From JALOOB01 sp040766655 (GTDB taxonomy: Bacteria > Chloroflexota > Anaerolineae > CG2-30-64-16): a stretch of DNA of 64,000 nt. Shown piece after piece: positions 8,047 through 16,542 of the stretch. The stretch's first letter is position 1; every line of letters starts with the position of its first letter. The notes under the pieces were generated by a model. That model ran no database searches. It was not told the DNA's origin and was given only the letters and a program-made list of their open reading frames with translations. The DNA is taken from NCBI GenBank assembly GCA_040766655.1, contig JAXGQB010000007.1, forward strand, positions 248,001 to 312,000, in the 5' to 3' direction. A program made the position numbers and the translations under genes.

Positions 8047-9061
8047 TCAGGGCGCCGTTGTTGCGGGCGCTGACGCAGGCGCTGCTGCGGCCGTCTGGCG
8101 GGCGCATGCCCTGCTGCATGCCCAGGCGCTGCATGAGAAACCCCATGCGCGTGCGCGCCAATGCAGTCAGCTCCAGCTGATTCGTCTCGATCGCGTAGTC
8201 GCTCGCCTTGCTCAGGGCGTCGACGGCCGGGCCGAGATCGTTGCGCGCTTCGTACACCGATCCGAGCAGATACCACGCCATCGCGTTCTCCGGCTCCAGT
8301 GCGAACATCTGCAGCAGGTCACGCTCCGCCTCGTCGATCATCGCGAGGAGCAGATAGCTGGCAGCGCGCAACCGGTAGAATTCTATGTCCGTGCCGATCA
8401 GCTCGCGTGCCCGCGCGAAAGATGCCTGCGCGGCCACTTCGTCGCCCAGATGCTCCTGGACCGCGCCCAGCCGCAGCCAGATCTCCATGTTGTCAGGGGT
8501 CCACTCGACAGCCTGCTGATACTCTTCCGACGCAGACGCGTAGTCGCCGGCCTCCTGGACCAGTCGATCGCCCCGGCCCAACAGGCGGGACGCCTCGACC
8601 ACCTTGGGGTCGACCGGAAAAAGAAGGCGCAGGGCGAAGTAGACGGTCACGGTGACGAGCATGATGCCGGAGATCACGGCCGCGTTCCGCCGCACCACGC
8701 GGCGCCGCGTATCGGCAAGGTGCTCGTCCAGCCGCCACCAGGCTCCCTCGTTGCCGCCGGGATGCGTCTGCCGGCGGAGTGACTGCATGCCGCCCAGCGG
8801 CCTCAGAGCCTCCACAATGGCCGCTCCGCGCCGCTGCACGGTGGCCTGAAGTGTCTCCCAGCGTCCGGCTTCCGAGCGCAGATCAACACCCTGCGCGTCG
8901 AGCAGCGGCCACAGCTCTGCGATGCGGTCGAGCGCAGACAGCAGCCCGACCGCATTATCGGAGTTACCGCTGACGCTGGCAACCATCTTCTCGGCCGAGG
9001 TCAGGAGCTCGCGCAACTCGTCAGCGGGCGTCACACGTCCCTGGAGCACCGCCCTAGCCAT
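8047..9061 (-). CDS. Membrane-anchored TPR protein with apparent 3' frameshift
   Basis: The first 125 residues are a cytosolic helical region. One membrane segment follows (about 127-148, AAVISGIMLVTVTVYFALRLLF), then at least four TPR-like repeats to about residue 310 (for example YQQAVEWTPDNMEIWLRLGAVQEHLGD and FALEPENAMAWYLLGSVYEARND). TPRs mediate protein-protein contact; no partner is evident. As sequenced, the frame continues to 7937 and overlaps DUF456 by 46 nt with an unconvincing tail. A one-base frame change near 8095 instead gives a Pro/Ala/Thr-rich ending (TAAAAPASAPATTAP) and a stop at 8047. That is the end reported here. Confidence 0.65.
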
Positions 9062-9067
9062 GATGCA

Positions 9068-9967
9068 CTACTCGCCCCCGCCATCGTCCGCATCCACCTC
9101 GGGCTCCGGCTTTTCCTTCGCCTTGGCGGCCTTGTCCATCTCGTTCCAGATGCGGCCGATGCCCTGCTTGATCTGCGATTCTGTCTTCGACTTCAGCGCA
9201 GCCGAGATCGGGAACCAGCCGACCACCTCCCGCAGCACCGTCTGCACCGTCTCCTGCTTCGTCCGGCCCTGCCGGTGGCACGTGCGGATACGCGCCCGCA
9301 TGTAGCGGATGTATTCCGACGACCGCTCCGTCCCCTCCCGGCCGCAGACCGGTCCCCGGCCGGGCACGATCTGATCGGCGCGCAGCTTGCGGATGAAGGT
9401 CAGCCCGTCCAGCCACTCCTTGGAGTTGCCCTGGGCCATGTACGGATGCTGGTCGACCCACACGGCATCGCCCACGAAGAGCATCCTCTCGTCCGGCAGC
9501 CAGACGACCGACGTCGCCGCGGTGTGGCCCCCGATCCGGATGATGCGCAGATCACGGCCGCCGCGCACGATGTCGAGGCGGTGCGAGAAGGTGATCTTCG
9601 GCACGATGATCTGGATTTCGGTGAATTGCGCCTGGATCTCGGGCTCCTTCTTGAACGAGTCGATGACGCGCTGCTTGAAGTTGTCGCCGTAACCCTTCAT
9701 GTGTTTCCAGGCGATATCGTGCGCCACCACCGGGGTGGGCACGAAGTACTGGTTGCCCACGATGTGACCGCGGTGGTGGTCCGTGTTGATGATGTAGAGG
9801 AACGGCTTGCCGCCTGAGATCCGCAACAGCTCATCACGGAACGCGATCGCCTGCCTCGGGACGATCGGCGTGTCGATGACGATGAACCCGTCATCGGTCA
9901 GTATGGCACTGTAGTTGGCCCCGCGTTGATCCGTCTCAACGAAGATGCCGGGAGAAATCTCTTTCAT
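9068..9967 (-). CDS. MBL-fold protein with altered metal-binding motif
   Basis: A 299-residue metallo-beta-lactamase-fold protein with MKEISPGIFVETDQRGANYSAILTDDGFIVIDT at the start, then GHTAATSVVWLPDERMLFVGDAVW, which supplies the later His and Asp ligands. The first motif reads TDHHRGHIVGN where the canonical pattern is T-H-x-H-x-D-H. The first His is Asp and the Asp is Gly, so the metal site is atypical. The substrate is unknown. ATG 9967 with GAGG upstream was chosen over the longer frame to 10069, which would overlap the AlaX-like gene. It begins 8 nt after that gene stops, in the glgA operon. Confidence 0.8.
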   Translation of the reverse strand: MKEISPGIFVETDQRGANYSAILTDDGFIVIDTPIVPRQAIAFRDELLRISGGKPFLYIINTDHHRGHIVGNQYFVPTPVVAHDIAWKHMKGYGDNFKQRVIDSFKKEPEIQAQFTEIQIIVPKITFSHRLDIVRGGRDLRIIRIGGHTAATSVVWLPDERMLFVGDAVWVDQHPYMAQGNSKEWLDGLTFIRKLRADQIVPGRGPVCGREGTERSSEYIRYMRARIRTCHRQGRTKQETVQTVLREVVGWFPISAALKSKTESQIKQGIGRIWNEMDKAAKAKEKPEPEVDADDGGGE

Positions 9968-9975
9968 GGACAACC

Positions 9976-11211
9976 TCAAGTCTCTTCCCGCGTGGTATGA
10001 AGCGCATGCAGGAGCGCATCGAAGGCAGCGCCCAGGGCCTCGTCGGAGGGCACGCCCCCCTGCGCCCAATCAGGCCGGCCGCCGCCGCGCCCCCCGCCGG
10101 CCGCCGCGGCCACTCTCAGCAGCGCACCTGCGTCTGCCACAACATCGTCCGAGCGTGTCACGACCAGCTGAGGACGTTCTCCGCGTGCGCCCAGACAGAC
10201 GACCACGCCCGGCCGCGCCCGCAACGCCTGCGCGACCTTCTTCACCCGATCGATCGACCCGTCCAGCGCGGCGGTCACGACCCGCAGCGATCCGCGCTGC
10301 GGCGCCTCGGCCCACAAAGCCGCTGCAGTCGTCTCGGCCCACTGGCGCTCGAGGTCCGCGAGCTCCTTGCGCATCTGGTCAGCCTCGGCCGCACGGCGAT
10401 CCAGCAGATCGAGCACGTCATCCTCTGCCGTCATGTAGCGGGCGACCAGCCCTTGGGCGAGCGTCTTCAGACGTGCGTAGTCGGCGCGGGCGCGCTGGCC
10501 GCACAGGAACGTGATCCGCACTTCGCTGCCGCGGCGCTCCGCACCGGTCACCTTGATCAATCCGATCTGGCTCGTGTTTGCCACATGCGTGCCGCCGCAC
10601 GGCGACCAGTCGAAGCCTTCGACCTGGACGATCCGCACGTCGTCCGAAACCTTCGGCGGACGGCGAAGCGGCAGTTGCGCCAGCTCCTCGGGCGTGACGA
10701 ACGAGGCCGACACCGGCAGCGCGGCGTCGATGACCGCATTGGCGGCCGCCTCGACGCGCGCCAGCGCCGCAGCGTCCAGATCGACCCTGTCCAGATCGAT
10801 GGTGCACACTCGCTCGCCGAGGTGGAAAGCGACAGTCTCCGCGTCGCAGTTCACGACGAATGCCTGCGACAACACGTGCTGCCCGGTGTGCTGCTGCATG
10901 TGATCGAACCGGCGGCGCCAATCGAGCTCGCCGGTGACGCGCGGGGCGTCCAGCTCGCGGTCTAGCACGTGCCAGATGACCCCGTCATCCGCCACCACGT
11001 CGGTCACCTGCACCGCCACATCCCCGGATGCCACCAGGCGCCCCATGTCGTTCGGCTGGCCGCCCCCGGTCGGGTAGAACGCGGTTCGATCCAGCGCAAC
11101 CGCGGGCTGGTCCGGCGCCATGCGCTGCCGCGCCACTACCTGGGCTTCGAAGGTCCGCAGATAGGCATCCCGATAGAAGAGCTTCTCTGACTGCAAGTTC
11201 TTACCCCGCAT
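9976..11211 (-). CDS. AlaX-like alanyl-tRNA editing protein with DHHA1 domain
   Basis: The protein resembles the editing half of alanyl-tRNA synthetase. It has an N-terminal beta-barrel (FYPTGGGQPNDMG), the editing-site zinc motif HTGQH near residue 107 and its partner CGGTH near residue 206, and a C-terminal DHHA1-like domain ending in a Gly-rich RNA-binding loop (GGGRGGGRPDWAQGG). It would hydrolyse Ser- or Gly-mischarged tRNA-Ala in trans. At 411 residues it is a long-type AlaX and lacks the aminoacylation core. The start is uncertain: ATG 11211 overlaps glgA by 11 nt, while TTG 11196 has GGGG upstream. Confidence 0.85.
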   Translation of the reverse strand: MRGKNLQSEKLFYRDAYLRTFEAQVVARQRMAPDQPAVALDRTAFYPTGGGQPNDMGRLVASGDVAVQVTDVVADDGVIWHVLDRELDAPRVTGELDWRRRFDHMQQHTGQHVLSQAFVVNCDAETVAFHLGERVCTIDLDRVDLDAAALARVEAAANAVIDAALPVSASFVTPEELAQLPLRRPPKVSDDVRIVQVEGFDWSPCGGTHVANTSQIGLIKVTGAERRGSEVRITFLCGQRARADYARLKTLAQGLVARYMTAEDDVLDLLDRRAAEADQMRKELADLERQWAETTAAALWAEAPQRGSLRVVTAALDGSIDRVKKVAQALRARPGVVVCLGARGERPQLVVTRSDDVVADAGALLRVAAAAGGGRGGGRPDWAQGGVPSDEALGAAFDALLHALHTTREET

Positions 11212-12739
11212 TTATGTCAAGCGCGCCGAGCCCATATTCCCTCAGTGGCTGCATCGCCTGTCGCCGTGCTGTGAGCGCACGGTGGTACAGATCCACGTAC
11301 TTCTCCGCCGAGCGGCCCCAGGAGAAGTCCGCGGCCATGCAGCGGCGGATCAGCTGCTGCCAGACCTCCCGATGCCGGTACGTCTCGATGGCCCGGACGA
11401 GCGCCGCAAACAGCGCCATGGCATCGTAGCGCTCGAAGCTGAAGCCGTTTCCTGAACCGGTGGTCGCGTCGAAGTCCTGGACCGTGTCGGCCAGGCCGCC
11501 GGTGGCGTGGACCACCGGCACCGCGCCGTAGCGCATCGCGACCATCTGGTTCAGCCCGCAGGGCTCGAACCTGGAGGGCATGAGAAAGATGTCGCAGCCG
11601 GCATAGATGCGCTGCTCCAGCGGACGGCTGAAGGTGAGCTGCACCGCGGCCTGTTCGGGCCGGCGACTCACCACCCCGTTCAACATCTCATGGTGGCGCA
11701 GCTCGCCCGTCCCCATCACGACCAGCTGGCACCCCGTGTGCTGCAGCAGCGGGTCGATGACAGCCTGAATCAGGTCCAGCCCCTTCTGGTCGGTCAGGCG
11801 GGAGACAACGCCGATCAGCGGCACGTCCGGACGGACTGGCAGCCCAAGCTCGGACTGGAGTGCGGCCTTGTTCTCCGCGCGCGGGCCCAGTGTGTCCACA
11901 TCGAAGTGCGCCGCGATGTGCGGATCGGTGGCCGGGTCGTGCACCTCCGTATCGATGCCGTTCAGAATCCCGTACACGCGATCGCGGCGGTCGCGCAGGA
12001 CCGGATCGAGGCGATGCCCATGCTCCGGCGTCAGGATGTCGCGTGCATAGGTCTCGCTCACGGTGTTGATGATGTCGGAGAAGAGGACCCCGCGCGCCAT
12101 CAGGTCTACCACGTAGTTCAGGTCCGGCGCTACGTCCGGATGGGCGATGAAGCCGAGATCCGCCAGTCCCGCAATCTCCAGGACGCGATATCCGAAGATG
12201 CCCTGGTACTCCAGGTTGTGCGCCGTGTACAGCGTCGCCACGCCCCGGAAGAAAGGATCGCCCTCGTAGAGCGAGCGAAGCCAGTTCGGGACCAGGGCCG
12301 TGTGCCACTCGTTGCAGTGGATCACATCGGGACGCCAGTCGAGTGCGCGGCAGGCCTCCAGGGCTGCGCGCGAGAAGAAGATGAATCGCTCGGCATCGTC
12401 CGGGTACATGTAGATCCCTTGCCGGTCGAAATAGCGCTCGCTGTCCACGAAGTAGACGGGCGTCTCGGTCGCGTCGCTGCCGATGGAGGATCTGTAGAGC
12501 GCGGCCGGCTGCGCGCCCTCGTCCATCGGGACGCTCAGGCTCTCCAACTCCGGCTCCAGCCGGAACCGGTCCACCTCGATCCGGCCGTACCGCGGCATCA
12601 TGATCCGAATGTCATGCCCCAGGCCGCGGATCGCCTTGGGCAACGCGCCCGCAACGTCCGCAAGCCCGCCCGTCTTCGCAAACGGCACGCACTCGGCCGT
12701 GAGATAGAGGATCTTGAGGTGCTGGGTGTCTTCTGCCAT
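11201..12739 (-). CDS. glgA: Glycogen synthase (ADP-glucose type)
   Basis: GT5 enzyme that extends alpha-1,4-glucan from ADP-glucose. The KTGGLADV substrate loop lies near residue 22. The C-terminal Rossmann domain has IGVVSRLTDQKGLDL, and the PSRFEPCGLNQM active-site block is followed by YGAVPVVHATGGLADTV. Length (512 residues) is about normal. It is the first gene of a minus-strand operon that continues with the AlaX-like, MBL, TPR, DUF456 and YjjX-type genes; no other glycogen gene is nearby. A promoter lies 51 nt upstream. Confidence 0.95.
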   Translation of the reverse strand: MAEDTQHLKILYLTAECVPFAKTGGLADVAGALPKAIRGLGHDIRIMMPRYGRIEVDRFRLEPELESLSVPMDEGAQPAALYRSSIGSDATETPVYFVDSERYFDRQGIYMYPDDAERFIFFSRAALEACRALDWRPDVIHCNEWHTALVPNWLRSLYEGDPFFRGVATLYTAHNLEYQGIFGYRVLEIAGLADLGFIAHPDVAPDLNYVVDLMARGVLFSDIINTVSETYARDILTPEHGHRLDPVLRDRRDRVYGILNGIDTEVHDPATDPHIAAHFDVDTLGPRAENKAALQSELGLPVRPDVPLIGVVSRLTDQKGLDLIQAVIDPLLQHTGCQLVVMGTGELRHHEMLNGVVSRRPEQAAVQLTFSRPLEQRIYAGCDIFLMPSRFEPCGLNQMVAMRYGAVPVVHATGGLADTVQDFDATTGSGNGFSFERYDAMALFAALVRAIETYRHREVWQQLIRRCMAADFSWGRSAEKYVDLYHRALTARRQAMQPLREYGLGALDINAG

Positions 12740-12789
12740 GAAGGCGCCACCTTACAGCGTGATATCGCCCGCGAGCGCGGGCAGCGGCA

Positions 12790-12818
12790 ATGTTAGCACG
12801 GCCAACACAGAATTGCAA
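12790..12818 (-). promoter_or_regulatory. Promoter of the glgA operon
   Basis: On the minus strand TTGCAA (12818-12813), a 17-bp spacer and TAACAT (12795-12790) are seen. The sequence just before the -10 is CGTGC, close to the TGTGC extension seen at other promoters here. Confidence 0.6.
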
Positions 12819-12885
12819 CAGGTTTTTCCGACCGGCTGCGCTGCAGCATGACGCTGCGGCGACCGGGCCCGCCCTGAAGGCAGCC

Positions 12886-13647
12886 TCAATCCACGATCTC
12901 GGCGCGGACTTGCCGTGTGAGCTGGAGGAACGCGGGATCCAGCACCAGCTCCTGGCTCCGCGGCCGCGGCAGAGGGATGGAGAACGTCGCGCGGATGCGT
13001 CCCGGTCGCGGGGTCATGACCAGCACGCGGTCCGACAGGAAGACGGCCTCGCTGATGCTGTGCGTCACCATGATGACCGTGGGCCGGCGCAGATTCCAGA
13101 TGCGCAGCAGTTCCGCGTTCATGCGCTCCCGGGTGAGCGCATCGAGCGATCCGAACGGCTCATCCAACAACAGGACAGCCGGCTCGTGGATCAGCGCGCG
13201 GGCCAGGGCAACGCGCTGCTGCATCCCCCCCGACAGCTGCGCCGGGAATGCTTCCGCGAACCCATCCAGGCCGACCAGGGCGACGGCCTCATCTGCGCGC
13301 CGGGCGATATCTGGCCCCTGGGCTCCCGCGATCTCGAGCGGAAGCGTGATGTTGGCACACACGGTGCGCCAGGGCATCAGATTGGCGCGCTGAAAGACGT
13401 ATCCGATCTCCCGTTGCGGCTCCGTGAGCGGCCGCCCGCGCAGCAGGACGCGGCCCGCGATGGGCCGGACCAGCCCGGACAGGAGCCGCAACAACGTGCT
13501 CTTGCCGCACCCCGAAGGCCCCACGATCGAGAGGAACTCGCTCTGTTCCACCGCAAGGGATAGCCCGTCGAGCGCGAGCAGGTCCGCCCGATTGGAGTCC
13601 TGGAACGTCATGCGCAGGTCGTGCGCCTCGAGCACGGGCTGCGTCAT
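12886..13647 (-). CDS. ribZ: ABC transporter ATP-binding protein, probable riboflavin importer
   Basis: A 253-residue ATPase of the nitrate/sulfonate/NMT1-type family. It has Walker A GPSGCGKST, Q-loop VFQRANLMPW, signature LSGGMQQR, Walker B VLLLDEPFG and the switch His in MVTHSISEA. ATG 13647 overlaps the stop of the substrate-binding protein gene by 4 nt (ATGA), so translation is coupled. The longer upstream frame is not needed. The FMN riboswitch at the head of the operon indicates riboflavin uptake; the ATPase sequence alone would not. The gene symbol rests on this context. Confidence 0.85.
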   Translation of the reverse strand: MTQPVLEAHDLRMTFQDSNRADLLALDGLSLAVEQSEFLSIVGPSGCGKSTLLRLLSGLVRPIAGRVLLRGRPLTEPQREIGYVFQRANLMPWRTVCANITLPLEIAGAQGPDIARRADEAVALVGLDGFAEAFPAQLSGGMQQRVALARALIHEPAVLLLDEPFGSLDALTRERMNAELLRIWNLRRPTVIMVTHSISEAVFLSDRVLVMTPRPGRIRATFSIPLPRPRSQELVLDPAFLQLTRQVRAEIVD

Positions 13648-14684
13648 TGGCCTACGAAGTCGTTCGTGAAGAGATCCTCTGCAGCGACCGCCGTTTGGAT
13701 CAGGCCCATCTCTGCCATGAATTCTGCGCCCTTCTGCCAGATCAACGGATCCGAGATGCCCAACTCCTCGTCGCTCGCCTGCCACAGCTTCAACGACTCG
13801 TCGAAGATGGCCCGGCTGACGGCCGACTGCTGGCCGCCGGCCTCGGGCACTGCGGCCAGGCTCGCCTCAAATGCCGCGTCCGGGTCGGCCAGGGTGTCCC
13901 GCAGCCCCTTGATCAGCGCAGATACGAGCGCGCGGACCAACTCCGGGTGATCCCGGATCGTCTGCTCGTTGGTGATGATCCCGTTGGAGGGCAGATCGAC
14001 GTAATCCGACACGCGGAGGACCACGGTCTCCTCTCCCGCCAGCTTCAACTGCACCGGCCCATTCACGACGTAGTCCATCGCCGCGTCGACGAGGCCCTGG
14101 CTGACCGCGGTGGCCTGGGTGAAGCCGATGCTCTGCAGGGTCACCTCTCTTTCGTCGAGGCCGGTTGCATACACCATCGCTTCCCAGCCGATGTAGCTCG
14201 CCCCGAACAGGCCGGGCAGGCCCAGCTTCTTGCCGGCCAGGTCCTCCGGAGAGGTTATGCCGCTGTCCGCCTTGGCGAACATGACGACAGGAAACTCACG
14301 ATACCAGCGCATGACGTACCGCACCGGCAGGCCCTGGCTGCGGCCGAGGATGACCTCTTCCCCGCTACCGATCATGAACGGCAGCTCATTGGTGCCGACG
14401 AGCTTGAGGAGATCGGTCTCGAAGCCGTAGCGATAGGTCACATCCAGGCCTGCCTCCTCGAAGTAGCCGCGCGATTGGGCCATGTAGAAGGGCGCAAACT
14501 GCACGCTGGGAATGTACCCCATCGCGAGGGTGATCTTCGTCAAGGGCTGGTCCGGCGGCGGCGCGTCCGTCGCGGAGGCAGCCGGTGGCCCCGGCGGGGG
14601 TGTAGCCACGGGACTCATCTCGATTCCAACGCAGCCGGTGAGGACCAGGGCGGCCACGAGGCCGCTCATAAGAAGACGTTTCAT
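13644..14684 (-). CDS. ribY: NMT1/THI5-like substrate-binding lipoprotein, probable riboflavin binder
   Basis: The signal peptide ends in a lipobox (LVLTGC, lipid-attached Cys near residue 18), followed by a short Pro/Ala linker. The mature part is a two-lobe NMT1/THI5-type binding protein, with ITLAMGYIPSVQFAPFYMAQSRGYFEEAGLDV at the start and GSGEEVILGRSQGLPVRYV in the hinge region. This fold serves taurine, pyrimidine and riboflavin systems. The FMN riboswitch makes riboflavin, as in RibY of Chloroflexus-type RibXY systems, the best assignment. It lies 33 nt downstream of the permease gene. Confidence 0.82.
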   Translation of the reverse strand: MKRLLMSGLVAALVLTGCVGIEMSPVATPPPGPPAASATDAPPPDQPLTKITLAMGYIPSVQFAPFYMAQSRGYFEEAGLDVTYRYGFETDLLKLVGTNELPFMIGSGEEVILGRSQGLPVRYVMRWYREFPVVMFAKADSGITSPEDLAGKKLGLPGLFGASYIGWEAMVYATGLDEREVTLQSIGFTQATAVSQGLVDAAMDYVVNGPVQLKLAGEETVVLRVSDYVDLPSNGIITNEQTIRDHPELVRALVSALIKGLRDTLADPDAAFEASLAAVPEAGGQQSAVSRAIFDESLKLWQASDEELGISDPLIWQKGAEFMAEMGLIQTAVAAEDLFTNDFVGQ

Positions 14685-14717
14685 TGCTCCTCCGATCGAA
14701 TATGTGCATCCCGGACG

Positions 14718-15521
14718 CTAGACTGCACGGCGCCAGGCCAGTACGATGTATTCCAGCAGGGCCACCGCCGTGTAGAGCAGGATAGCGATGGCCACCAGCA
14801 TGAACAGCGCGACGAAAAGCATCGGCGTATCCAGGGTGCCGCGCGCCAGGTTGATGAGAAAGCCCAGCCCGCTGTTGGCGCCGACGAACTCGCCCACCAC
14901 CGCGCCGATCACCGCCAGCGTCACGCCCACCTTGAGCCCGCCCAACAACACAGGCAGGGCCGCAGGCACCTCGAGCAAGGTGAAGGTCTGCCAACGGCTG
15001 GCCTGTAACGATCGCATCAGCGCGCGCAGGTCGCTGTCAACCCCACGGATCCCGACGATGGTATTGACCAGTGCGGGAAAGAAGACGGTAAGCGCACAGA
15101 CGAGCACCTTGGAGAGCCAGCCGAAACCGAACCAGATCACCAGCAGTGGCGCAAGCGCGACGATGGGCACGGCCTGCGAGGCCACGATGTAGGGCGAGAG
15201 GATCTTCTCGAGCAGGGGGGACTTGGCCAGGCCGTAGCCGGTCAGCAGGGCAACGCCGAGCCCCAGCCCCAGGCCACCGAAAATCTCCAGCAGCGTCGTG
15301 CGCGTGTGAAACGCGAGCGTCCCATCGATCAGGAGCGCGAAGAACCGTTCCCAGACGCGGCCCGGCGACGGCAGGATGAAGGACGGATATTGCCGCCATT
15401 GCACCAGGAGGCTCCAGCCTCCAATGAACAACACCAGGGCAAGCGGCACGAGGATCATGTCGATGCGAAGCAGGCGCTTGCCAGCGCGCGCAGGCAGCCG
15501 CCAGATGTCTTGCAGTGTCAC
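14718..15521 (-). CDS. ribX: ABC transporter permease, probable riboflavin importer
   Basis: A 267-residue BPD-type inner-membrane permease with six predicted membrane segments. It has an EAA-like loop around residue 185 (EVPAALPVLLGGLKVG) that docks to the ATPase, and the family hallmark SQAVPIVALAPLLVIWFGFG. The start is GTG 15521, with GGGG about 10 nt upstream. It is the first gene after the riboswitch-terminator leader, so FMN level should control the whole transporter. Confidence 0.85.
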   Translation of the reverse strand: MTLQDIWRLPARAGKRLLRIDMILVPLALVLFIGGWSLLVQWRQYPSFILPSPGRVWERFFALLIDGTLAFHTRTTLLEIFGGLGLGLGVALLTGYGLAKSPLLEKILSPYIVASQAVPIVALAPLLVIWFGFGWLSKVLVCALTVFFPALVNTIVGIRGVDSDLRALMRSLQASRWQTFTLLEVPAALPVLLGGLKVGVTLAVIGAVVGEFVGANSGLGFLINLARGTLDTPMLFVALFMLVAIAILLYTAVALLEYIVLAWRRAV

Positions 15522-15565
15522 AGGTTGCCATCCCCGTACGGATCGATCATGCGCACATTCAGTCC

Positions 15566-15600
15566 TAAATAGAAAGCCCCGAGGGGCACACCTCGGGGCT
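15566..15600 (-). terminator. Riboswitch-controlled intrinsic terminator
   Basis: On the minus strand a 10-bp stem (15600-15591 with 15584-15575, AGCCCCGAGG and its complement) with a 6-nt loop is followed by TTCTATTTA. It lies between the FMN aptamer and the permease start, the expected place for a ligand-dependent terminator. Confidence 0.8.
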
Positions 15601-15664
15601 CAACTGCGCGATCGCGAGCTGCCGTTGGGCTTGCTGCCGCAAGCACGCCGGCCACCTCTCCGCA

Positions 15665-15824
15665 CACCTTCTCCCATCCGGACTATACCGTCGGCCCTGG
15701 CCTTTCACCAGATCTGCACCGATTCAACGCGGAATCAGGCGCTTGCGGGCTCGGCACAACGCTGCGTGCCTTACCGCCGGTCGGGAATCGGGCTGCCTCC
15801 AGCCCTCACCCTGCCCCGAAGGTG
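15665..15824 (-). promoter_or_regulatory. FMN riboswitch (RFN element)
   Basis: Read on the minus strand, the conserved blocks of the FMN aptamer occur in order: TTCGGGGCAGGGTGA, GACCGGCGGTAAGGC, TCTGGTGAAAGGCC, GCCGACGGTATAGTCCGG and ATGGGAGAAGG. The closing P1 stem pairs CACCTTC (15824-15818) with GAAGGTG (15671-15665). The variable arm is longer than minimal, giving about 160 nt. FMN binding should favour the terminator just downstream and shut off the ABC operon. This element is the main evidence that the transporter imports riboflavin. Confidence 0.95.
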
Positions 15825-15843
15825 ATGTTCGATTGTGATGTGA

Positions 15844-15872
15844 AGCATAGCACACAGTGCGCGGATGCGCAA
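15844..15872 (-). promoter_or_regulatory. Promoter of the FMN-riboswitch operon
   Basis: On the minus strand TTGCGC (15872-15867), a 17-bp spacer and TATGCT (15849-15844) are seen. The -10 carries the TGTGC extension. The predicted start near 15837 is about 13 nt before the aptamer. Confidence 0.65.
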
Positions 15873-15888
15873 GGGCAAAGCGCGCTGC

Positions 15889-16083
15889 CTAGCGGCGCCA
15901 CGCGCGAGACACCAGGACCATCACAAAAAGCAGGGCCGCCAGGCCGACCAGGACCGTCAAGGCATAGCGCGGCCCGCGTGACGCGGCAGTCAGCGCCCAG
16001 AGCGGCAGCGTAAACACGATGACGGTCAGGAAGGCACAGCCGAGCTCGCCAAGGATCGAGCGATTTCGCCAGAGGCGGCGCAT
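15889..16083 (-). CDS. Small two-helix membrane protein
   Basis: A 64-residue protein with a basic N-terminus (MRRLWRNRSILGE), a hydrophobic segment at about 15-33 (CAFLTVIVFTLPLWALT), a short Arg/Tyr loop, and a second at about 43-58 (LTVLVGLAALLFVMVLV), ending in Arg. No family was recognised. ATG 16083 begins 4 nt after the preceding gene's stop, so it is probably the last gene of the antiporter operon. The longer frame to 16137 would overlap its neighbour and is less likely. Confidence 0.55.
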   Translation of the reverse strand: MRRLWRNRSILGELGCAFLTVIVFTLPLWALTAASRGPRYALTVLVGLAALLFVMVLVSRAWRR

Positions 16084-16087
16084 CGCG

Positions 16088-16492
16088 CTACTCCTCTTCC
16101 GCCGGCCCCTCAGGCAGATCGATGCGCACCACCTCACCGTGATAATCGAGGACGATGCGAAAGCCCATCAGGCCCAGCAGTTGACGCGCGTCCGGCGGCA
16201 GTTGCTGCGCCAAAGCCTGCTCGATGTCGACGTTACGCAAGGTCGACTCGACCGCGGCCTTGGTGAACAGGTCCTCGCTCCCCAGCATCCTCATCATCGC
16301 CACTGCAGCTTCATCCCGGTGCTCCTGCATCTGCTGCCAGAACTGCCCGAGCACGACCCGGTCCACCGCTGTCGCCTCCACGTGGCGGCGGAATCCTGCG
16401 TCGTCGATGACGTAGTAGTCCGTCTCTCCGACGCGTGCCACCTCGACCGGCGCACCGTCGTCAGTTTGTATCAATCCCTCGAAAAGCGCCAT
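16088..16492 (-). CDS. Conserved hypothetical protein
   Basis: A 134-residue soluble, acidic protein (many Glu/Asp and Val, C-terminus GPAEEE). It starts MALFEGLIQTDDGAPVEVARVGETDYYVIDDAGFRRHVEATAVDR, which reads like a small beta-rich module followed by helices. There is no signal peptide or membrane segment, and no family was recognised. ATG 16492 has GGGTGAG directly upstream; the longer frame would run through the 37-residue gene at 16543-16656. It sits between two small membrane-protein genes in the same direction. Confidence 0.6.
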   Translation of the reverse strand: MALFEGLIQTDDGAPVEVARVGETDYYVIDDAGFRRHVEATAVDRVVLGQFWQQMQEHRDEAAVAMMRMLGSEDLFTKAAVESTLRNVDIEQALAQQLPPDARQLLGLMGFRIVLDYHGEVVRIDLPEGPAEEE

Positions 16493-16542
16493 GCTCACCC
16501 ATCCTGTCTCACGCGCGATCCTGTGGACGTCCCCCGTCCCGA

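Noticed and set aside
15665..15824. TPP riboswitch upstream of a THI5-like transporter
   Set aside because: The SBP family suggested thiamine precursors, but the conserved blocks match the FMN aptamer (GACCGGCGGTAA, GTATAGTCCGGATGGGAGAAGG), not the TPP element.
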